This document shows positions 57,069 through 64,000 of a stretch of DNA of 64,000 nucleotides, one piece after another. Each line of letters begins with the position of its first letter. Position 1 is the stretch's first letter. The stretch lies in contig CANNZV010001853.1 in assembly GCA_947561585.1 (NCBI GenBank), forward strand, positions 62,001-126,000, read 5' to 3'. This DNA comes from Caprella mutica. Taxonomy: Eukaryota; Arthropoda; Malacostraca; Amphipoda; Caprellidae. A program made the translations under genes and the position numbers. The notes below the pieces were generated by a model that saw only the letters and a program-made list of their open reading frames with translations, was not told the DNA's origin and did not search any database.

Positions 57069-58522
57069 AATAAAATTACTTAATAAGGGATACTATGCAT
57101 TAGATTAAGTTAGGTAAATATATATTAAAAAACTAAATAACTCCATAGTTATTTTATCATTTATTCTGACATGCAGCTAATCTATTACATCGAAGATAGC
57201 TTACCTTGGATACAGGATCACAGCTTTAAATCTTTGAACTCCAACTTGTCACATTTTCCTTACGATGAGTATAGAACAGCTAATTAACTCGAGATGGAAT
57301 TTTTAACTATGTTGTTAATGGAACTCCTCAAGTGTGACCCGCCAAAATTGGATAAGTTCATTTTCATATTGTCCATTTCATTTTCATTGAGAAGTACTTT
57401 TTCCAGCAATTGCAGCTCATGTTGTGATTTTGGTGACAACTTAGGAATCTTACTGGAGCTAGCAATGATAGAAGTAGAACTGTTTTATTCATCATTTTTT
57501 TCATCACTTGCACTTCCTCTCTGACCTCCATAATTACTTTATGCAATTCAAGAACAGCCTTGAATAATCTCTCAATTTTTTTTTCATTTTTATTTAGCTT
57601 TTCCATCATTTCATTGGTAGAACTGTGGTTGCTCATAATAGGTTTCGATTCCAATGGAAGGGGCAGAGAATTAAATGTATGAGTATCTGATCTATGAGCA
57701 ATTTTCTTTTTCTTCTGGGGAGGTGGTTGAGTAATATCTTCATCACTAGGTGTTGATTCTCTTATTGTTGCCACACCAGTATCTGATTCCCCATCCGTGT
57801 TTTCGCTACATGTTAAATAGACTGCTTCTTGACATTTTTCTCTCATCTCTAGATGAGTGTTTGCTTCAAAAAATATTTTGCACTTGAAGAAACTCCCAAG
57901 TCAATTTTGGAGGATGGAGGGTCTTGATTAAATAAGTAAGCCCACCTTTCTTTACCTTATCTGCCCAATAACATAATTTCTGACCTTTAATACTTTCAAT
58001 CCACGAGGTTTGAATCTTTCCACACTTTTATCAACATCAAAGTTGACTATTTGATTAGATTAATTCTACTTCTACAAAGTTTCTGGAAAATATGATATTA
58101 AACATTCAATTTAATCTGTATAAATAAATTGAATTATTAAAATGAATTCTTGCAAAATGTTAGATAATATTGTCATCAAATACAAACTGGCCCTTTTCCA
58201 GATTTTTAGGAAACATCACTGCATCAGTTGCTAATCATCAGAGTCCATTGCACCAGATAGAAACTGATACGCAACATAATTTTCTTCCTATTCTCAGCTG
58301 TTACAAATTGAATCAATAATAATTTATTATACTTGTTTACTTGCCAGATTGCCTTTGATAGAAATTTTGTATAATAATTTGGCTGATCCACCAACATTTT
58401 CCAAATTTAACTACCAAAATTTAATGGTAACATTGGAATAAATAGCTAAAAATCCAGAATTTACTAGAATATATAATTATTTTCAAATGGAAAAATTCTT
58501 CCAAAAATTCAGTGGAATTTAC

Positions 58523-58860
58523 CAAGAAATAAAGTCTGGGCTGTGAGTCTGGTATGAATGTTAGACTTAAGAGCCACTCTACATAATGTGTCTTTTGCCC
58601 CAGAGATTTTAATTTGAGAGAGTGTTACTCTCTGTCTCTCAGCAGCAGAATCAGAATCTACTGCAGCTAAATTAATGGTAACAAAGAAATTAATTCAAAA
58701 TTCTCCCACGGCTAAATTAATGGTAACATACCTAGGAATTTATTCAAAATATCCCGCAGATATCTAAAATTTCCAAAATCGAGGTCAGATTTGTTGCAGT
58801 CTATTCTGCAGTCTGGCTTAGGAGTAATAGTTGCTTCTGTTTTCTTGTTCAGGGAGGTTA
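58523..58860 (-). pseudogene. Unidentified exon pair with in-phase 65-bp intron
   Basis: Minus strand. The upstream exon (up to about 58836-58860, down to 58732) is open as TPKPDCRIDCNKSDLDFGNF then RYLRDILNKFL and ends CCTAG/GTATGT. The intron is 58731-58667 and ends in TTTAG. The downstream exon, 58666-58523, is open as AAVDSDSAAERQRVTLSQIK and ISGAKDTLCRVALKSNIHTR, ending CTTG/GTAAAT. The joining codon G/CT keeps the frame, which chance alone would rarely give. I do not recognise the protein. No further exon could be joined confidently: downstream, a possible exon near 58320-58230 (after TAACAG) is broken by stops. It may be a real partial gene or a gene relic; I mark it as a relic because neither end is found. 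Confidence 0.4.
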
Positions 58861-59244
58861 TTTATTGAATTATTATCAAAGAATAATTGCATTATTTATA
58901 TTAAATTAATATGAAAATTGTAATTATTAATGAGTAATTGAGATTAAACTGCTTGATAATTAAAACAAACAATCAATGCTCACAGGAAGCCAGTCGACAA
59001 AATATACGACATTTTTTCACATGTTCAGTAATTTTCTGTGCGAACAATAATTAATTTGATAATTTCCAACTGTATTTACATGTATTTTACTGAGAACAGA
59101 ACCCAAAGGCCCAAAGTAGAGTATTTTTGGGGGGAACACTTTACCAGTTAATGCAGTCTGGACAACTTACTAGAAACGTTAACTGGCACTGCAAGACGCA
59201 TTCAGTCTTTTAGATTAGACATAGCTCAGACTATAATTCATGGT

Positions 59245-59319
59245 AAATTCCACCGACTGCGACTTGAAGGTGGAGTTTTTCCCTTTAAGAATAATATTAT
59301 AGCTAAGTCGGTGGAATTT
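59245..59319. repeat. Inverted repeat, 13-bp arms
   Basis: AAATTCCACCGAC (59245-59257) and GTCGGTGGAATTT (59307-59319) are exact inverted arms about 50 bases apart. The similarity continues loosely outward (CATGG / CTATG). A small MITE-like hairpin. Confidence 0.6.
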
Positions 59320-59391
59320 TAGCTATGTTGATAAATGGTAACATAGGGAAAATTGGGAGAGTAGTTATTAATTATAAATCAAAGAAACATA

Positions 59392-59514
59392 CAGACATCG
59401 TAAAGGGGCATAAACTGAATACAGACATCGTAAAGGGGCATACTGTATACAGACATCGTAAAGGGGCAAACTGTATACAGACATCGTAGATGGTCATACG
59501 CCATAGAGACATCA
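59392..59514. repeat. 28-bp minisatellite, left part
   Basis: Four copies of a 28-bp unit ACAGACATCGTAAAGGGGCA plus TACTGTAT. Interrupted by the TTAA MITE at 59515-59733, then resumed. Confidence 0.85.
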
Positions 59515-59733
59515 TTAAGGGGACTGTACATGGATTTCGGAAGAAAATTTATTAATGAAGTTATGTTTATGAAACTTTACTGCTCTGTGCGGCACTCAAT
59601 CCCCATGAGACCTCGATGCTCACTATTAGCCACTCGAAGGTGGGGGTATCATCAGAAGCCACCTGACTCACTGTATTAAAGTTTATCGGAATAAAAAAAA
59701 ATATCAGATTTTTTCCATGTACGGTCCCCTTAA
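59515..59733. mobile_element. TTAA MITE (piggyBac-type ends), complete
   Basis: 219 bp counted with a TTAA at each edge. The ends are TTAAGGGGACTGTACATGG and, inverted, TTAAGGGGACCGTACATGG. It interrupts a 28-bp minisatellite, which shows it as a discrete insertion. The same end family as 1015-1700 and 27756-28582. Confidence 0.85.
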
Positions 59734-59815
59734 ATAGAATACTGTATACAGACTTTGTAAAGGGGCATATTGTATACAGACATCGTAAAGAGGCACACTG
59801 TATAGAGACATTGTT
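59734..59815. repeat. 28-bp minisatellite, right part
   Basis: Three more copies of the ACAGACATCGTAAAGGGGCA unit after the MITE. Confidence 0.8.
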
Positions 59816-60274
59816 TAAGTTTCCACCAAATAGTTTTCAGTTTCTCCCACTTTGGGAGAAACTTACCTTGCCAACCCCGCTATAGCATAAGAACAAAATT
59901 TTGATTTCATAGATTTATATACATAAAAATGCAATTATATTAATGACTAATATTAGATTATGATAGCTACTTGAATTAAAAAAATAATCAAAAGTTCACC
60001 AAAAAGCAATAGCTTGGCTTTAAAATAAGACAATTTGTTTGATAAGCTGACTGATTGAAAGATACTTGAATGTGAAAAAGAACAGACCGAAAGTAAGCTA
60101 AATAACTTCCAATGTTGCGAAAAGAACGGACTGATAGTAAATTAATTAACTTCCAATGTAGCGACAAGAAAGAACGTATCACCAATTTTCATTTTTTATT
60201 CGAAGATTATAACATATCAGCTATAGCAATAAACTATGTATTATTAATCATGAAAAATCTTTAACTCACATTTC

Positions 60275-60421
60275 TTAATTAGTAATATAAGTTGGTCCTA
60301 TCTCAAAGGGCCAGTTCAGAAACTGTTCAAATGACACTTTATTGTGATAGGCCAGGTGGAAGTAGTTGTAGATGGACTCGACGAGATAAGCTGGGTCTCT
60401 TACTACGGTGATGAAAGCAGT
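60275..60421 (-). pseudogene. Galactose-3-O-sulfotransferase-like exon or fragment
   Basis: Minus strand, 48 codons to a TAA at 60277-60275: TAFITVVRDPAYLVESIYNY, FHLAYHNKVSFEQFLNWPF. The I-T-x-x-R-D-P-x-x-x-x-E-S-x-Y-x-Y-F pattern followed by an SFEQFL segment matches the PAPS-binding part of galactose-3-O / galactosylceramide sulfotransferases, Golgi enzymes that transfer sulfate from PAPS to sugars. A stop lies just upstream (TAA TTC ACT). No splice acceptor AG is found before ITVV, and no donor is found downstream, so this is probably a truncated copy. An acceptor at CCGTAG/TAAGAG would allow a shorter real exon. Family call is moderate. Confidence 0.45.
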
Positions 60422-61456
60422 GAATTATAGCAAAAATTAGTATCAAAATTAATTAGGCCAAAATAGGAAGATCCAACTAAATGATTAAAAAAACATTATT
60501 AAAATTAAAGACACATTGTCTGTCAGAATAGGAAGATCGAACATAATCATTGTAATCATATGCATGATTTTGAAGGCAATAAGGGTGGAAAGAAAATAAA
60601 TGATATGTCTAACTTTCAATGAATTATATCATTATTTAACAAAATAATGGATCCTTAGCGTATTGAGAAAATGATCCATTTGGTGATTATATCAAATATG
60701 ACTGAAGAAAATGGATTATATAGAAAGTTTTGAAAGTTTAAGATAATCATTTTTGATTAGAGAAAATCTCATATTGATGCCACCTGGGAATTAAATCGGC
60801 CACGACTAAATCTTCTGTGCCAACGACATAACTTTCTATCCGGAGTAAAATTTAATAGGTTTTTGAATTAAGATTTTCTTCATTTTTAGGTTACCATAGA
60901 TAATTAGTTTTGTTCAAACGAGTTTCAACCATAAATGCCGTGAGGTGAAATATATGTCCCCTTTCATATGATGTATTTGGTGAGATATTTTGATATTTTA
61001 TTCTAACATGTTTTTTTAATTTTTTGCAATTAATTCAAGCATTTTTATTTTAAAATTTTATGTAACTTTTGCATATGATTAAAAAAAAAGTGTTCATGCT
61101 CTAAAATTAAATTAAATGGATAAATATACTACCTGTCTCTTCAGACTTTTTTCCCTAAGGTAGGAACTGAAACATTTCGCTCTGAAAGAACACACGCGAA
61201 ATGTGGTTACGTTTGCACGTTTATTAGATGAGGAGGTATCAGAACAAAACTCCATGTGGTATGAGATATGGGGTAATTCGTGGTTATTCTTTTCAATTAC
61301 CCTCAGAATACAAAAGGCAGAGTAGTAACCTTATGTTATTTTCCCAGGAGGTGACGAGTCAGAAGAAATTTCAGAGTAAAGGAAACCCTGTGTATTGTGT
61401 TGTAAATAAAATAATAGATTCGAATTTATACTAGAGCTACAAAGCATTAATTTTAC
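60422..61456. other. AT-rich DNA, no gene supported
   Basis: A 9-bp inverted pair ACATTTCGC / GCGAAATGT lies near 61170-61205. The open frame at 61228-61434 (68 residues) has no motif. Confidence 0.45.
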
Positions 61457-61612
61457 TGTTTTTTTAATTTTCAAACATTTGTACTTTCAATCAAATTAAA
61501 AAACAATAATATGCGGAGACAGTGTCTCCTTATATAAAAATAAAAAAAAAATCATGTATCTTCCAATAATAATTTATGAGATACAAATGTTTGAAAAGTA
61601 AAAAAGCAGTCA
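61457..61612. mobile_element. Small palindromic element
   Basis: The arms ACTGTTTTTTTAATTTTCAA / AAACATTTGTAC on the left and GATACAAATGTTTGAAAAGT / AAAAAAGCAGT on the right are inverted. Between them, GGAGACAGTGTCTCC is itself a perfect short hairpin. About 155 bp, no ORF, MITE-like. Confidence 0.6.
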
Positions 61613-62222
61613 AATTGACTTTTTGGTTGTTCCAGTGCTACGATTGTCAACCTGTATTTCTGAATTAAATAATCAAATATTTGTTAATAAAAATTGGGTC
61701 AGATAAGAAGTCCAAATGAAGAACATTTAAATATTAAATTATTAAAATAACAATCAAATACCTAACGTCACAACTCAAATATTTACTCCTTTTGTTGTTT
61801 GTACGATGCAAATAAAATTAATAAATAAATAACGAGACTAGAGTTTTTGGAAGTTTTCATTTCAACAAAATGTTCAAAATAAAATGTAAAGCAAGCGTTG
61901 TAATGAAATTAAAATTGTCAATTTTAATTCCTTTCACGATGTATGGAAAATTATAGTTTTATCAATACCCTTGTTTTACATTATATTTCGAAATGGAAAT
62001 TTCCTGGAACTAAATAAATTGAAGTTCAATAACATTTATTTTTCTTTGTTATTTGAAGCAGACAGGAAGAATTTTAGAATTTATTTTTATGCGATAGAAA
62101 CTCCTGTTATATTATATTCTGTAGTCAACATATACAAACGCTATGAATTCCTTTCTAGTTAAAATAATAATTCTATTACAGGTTTATTTGATAACGAGAT
62201 AATGAAGTAACTGTGATATATA

Positions 62223-62447
62223 CAGGAGAACTTCTCTATAGTAAATTCTATATAGTGGATGTAGAACCCTGAGTTATACAATTTTTCCGTATAGTGAACA
62301 AATTTTCTGTAGTCTGCTAAAAAATGGAAATTTATTTTCTAAAATTTATTTCAATTTTATGGCAGACTAAATGAAATTTGTTCACTGTAAGTGTTGTTTA
62401 TTATTCATGACTCTACATTCAGTATAAGAAGAGTAGTCTTGTGGACT
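62223..62447. mobile_element. MITE, Tc1/pogo-like
   Basis: Starts TA-CAGGAGAACTTCTCTATAG, with TATATAGTGG and CCGTATAGTGAACAAATT words. An inner inverted pair GTGAACAAATTTTCTGTAGT / GAAATTTGTTCAC is shared in pattern with 45800-46037. The right end is worn. Confidence 0.5.
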
Positions 62448-62785
62448 AAATACACAATGACTCTCTTACATGTCCCACCCTGTATATCCTATATTTGAAT
62501 ATTTTATGAAGATTCAAACAGTGCGAAACTCAGTTATGCTCTACCAATCATAGTTAGGTCTGCACCATGTCATGTAGGCATACATTTTTAATGCGAGTTC
62601 GTGTCAGCTTTTTGATGGATGTGAACTATAGTACCCTTCCCATCAAGCTTGTCATTATGGCTAGAAAAAACATTAGTACAGGCAGTTAGTTAAATTGCGT
62701 TATAACATCACAAAAAAGTTAGTGAGGGACCATACAATATGGAACCTCATTGTAAGTTATATGAGTAACACATTTGATAATATAC

Positions 62786-63040
62786 TAAAACAACCACCAA
62801 TAGTTGTAAATATAGCTCACAGTGAAGAGTTAAAACAACCACCAATAGTTGTAAATATAGCTCACAGTGAAGAGTTAAAACAACCACCAATAGTTGTAAA
62901 TAAAGTGCACAGTGAAGGGTTGAAACAACCACCAATAGTTGTAAATAAAGTGCACAGTGAAGGGTTGAAACAACCACCAACAATTACAAAGAAAATACAC
63001 AGTAAGGAGTTTAAACAACTATTAATATTATCCCCACTGT
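62786..63040. repeat. 45-bp minisatellite, clean array
   Basis: Five exact-period units (starts at 62791, 62836, 62881, 62926, 62971) with CAACCACCAATAGTTGTAAA and AGTGCACAGTGAAGGGTTG. Because 45 is a multiple of three, it gives an open frame on each strand (62695-63042 plus, 62747-62983 minus) with a 15-residue repeat QPPIVVNKVHSEGLK. This is a by-product of the period. Inverted, the unit matches 10695-10835 and 40425-40690. Confidence 0.92.
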
Positions 63041-63825
63041 AAATCCTAGCAAGTTTATTTATTTCTATTCCTCATCACTTATCTCACCTGGAAGAGCTGG
63101 AATTGCCCAGGTAATTAGAAGTCACAGGCAATGCAAAGGTGAGATTGTGATCCACTCCGCATCGCAGGACAATATTATGTCGACAGAGAGAAAATATTAT
63201 GGCAATAGGGAGCTAGCAAACACTTTTGTTTCCATTTAGTGTAAAATGTTTAATGCTATAGAGTTGTGCTGAGATAATAATATTAGTATTAGCTAATTGA
63301 GACAAGACTTAACACTATGTATTATTGCACACGTATAAGTTTTATGGTTTACAAATTTCAAGAAATCACAACTAATGATTATACACGATATGAAATGGAA
63401 TATAATTCGAATCGCACTGCATGTTCCGATTTATTGAAATTCGAAACATCTTGAATTCTAAGGTATATTCAAAATCGAAAATAAATCGAATTCCTTGGTG
63501 CTTCAGAATAATGTACCAAGAATGATGTTCGAATCTGTTTGATATATTCTAATAATATAAAATTCGGAAATAAATCAAATAATTCTGTGAAATTATTATC
63601 GTAAGCTTTGGCCTAATTTAAATTCCTCATCGTATTTTACAGTAGCTATTATTTATGCTCTGTGTAAGTCGAATTCCTCACAATATTCTAGATTATAATT
63701 TAAGTCCTAACACGAATTCCTCGTCAATTTGCCGTAAGTGTAAATTAATTCCTAGTTGTCATCTCTCCGCACTTCTTACACCATTGTTTGGTGCAAATAA
63801 GAAGAAGAACTAACAGTTAATGTAG
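63041..63825. other. AT-rich DNA, no gene seen
   Basis: The words GAATTCCTC recur loosely (63480-63730). Nothing else can be supported. Confidence 0.45.
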
Positions 63826-64000
63826 GAAGCTAAAATTTCCTCCAAACACTGACTCTAGCGCCTCAAATCCCAAACTGTTTCTTTTACCCACAGACTCTGC
63901 TATATTTTAGCCTCACGATCAGAAATGTCGGTAATTCTGTTGGTAGTTTAGCTAGAGAAGCAATAAAGATAATCTTAGGTATGCATTTGTTCTTTATTGG
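63826..64000. repeat. Dispersed repeat D3, copy 2 (cut by window end)
   Basis: Same orientation as 14580-14770 and nearly identical through CTCTAGCGCCTCAAATCCCA, CAGACTCTGCTATATTTTA and GATCAGAAATGTCGGTAATT. It runs to the window edge, so the full length is not visible. Confidence 0.75.

Larger units (their letters stand above)
55479..58047 (-). pseudogene. DUF4806-like gene, two exons, decayed
   Basis: Minus strand. Exon 1, 58047-57205, begins after a possible acceptor (AAATAG) with VNFDVDKSVE, then (frameshift) SWIESIKGQKLCYW and GGLTYLIKTLHPPKLTWEF, then (frameshift) KCKIFFEANTHLEMREKCQE, a Ser/Lys-rich linker with PPPQKKKK, and a helical KNEKKIERLFKAVLELH. After another frameshift comes the start of the DUF4806 domain (HELQLLEKVLLNE, FGGSHLRSSINNIVK, LAVLYS, KLEFKDLKL) with three in-frame stops. 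It ends CCAAG/GTAAGC. The 55718-55479 exon follows TTTCAG and reads DTAKASPFGKSDPLSDINKF, IAVSLTQAKDRLAKRKK and an acidic tail. The splice is in phase (G/AT gives Asp). AATAAA lies at 55457-55452. The DUF4806 assignment is from memory of family pattern. The protein's function is unknown. Confidence 0.6.

Noticed and set aside
62695..63042. 115-residue ORF with QPPIVVNKVHSEGLK repeats
   Set aside because: The 45-bp period keeps the frame open. The same unit elsewhere is worn and frameshifted, and both strands are open.

Overview
The window looks like intergenic or heterochromatin-like DNA from an AT-rich invertebrate genome, most likely an arthropod. A copepod is possible but not proven. The reasons are: eukaryotic transposon families throughout (mariner, Tc1, a PHD/APE/RT LINE, a Penelope-like element, hAT- and piggyBac-type MITEs), spliceosomal introns with GT/AG borders, AATAAA signals, a DUF4806-like protein remnant, and no bacterial-style gene packing. 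No host gene is clearly intact and functional. Most short open frames are by-products of tandem repeats.

Layout. 1-10.7 kb: MITEs, two long hairpin elements (1.9-2.2 kb and 7.4-8.4 kb), an array-bearing foldback element (2.8-4.2 kb), 19-bp and 42-bp minisatellites and a LINE 3' relic. 11.6-13.3 kb: a dead Tc1-type element with TIRs of about 370 bp. 16.8-18.65 kb: a 50-bp minisatellite split by a foldback element. 20.0-21.3 kb: a complete mariner-type element with an intact 337-residue DD37D transposase. 23.9-26.9 kb: three foldback elements, one nested in another. 28.6-33.3 kb: a nest of minisatellite within minisatellite, with two foldback elements. 34.3-40.2 kb: a 32-bp minisatellite split by a 4.8-kb two-ORF LINE with both ORFs open. 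42-52.5 kb: more arrays and a Penelope-like retroelement lying between two inverted foldback arrays. 55-60.5 kb: the only region with host-like exons (a decayed two-exon DUF4806-like gene, an unidentified exon pair and a sulfotransferase-like fragment), plus hAT and TTAA MITEs. 60.5-64 kb: MITEs, a 45-bp minisatellite and a dispersed repeat.

The main observation is a set of foldback-like elements. At least eight loci have inverted ends made of 15-16-bp tandem units. The unit sequence differs from one element to the next but fits a loose core GG(A/T)CAATTNGCCG. The outer ends tend to read GGT...ACC, and several elements are flanked by 9-bp direct duplications, exact or with one mismatch. Interior sequence modules are shared between elements whose end arrays differ. 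This looks like one non-autonomous superfamily whose end repeats diversify quickly. No transposase for it is visible here.
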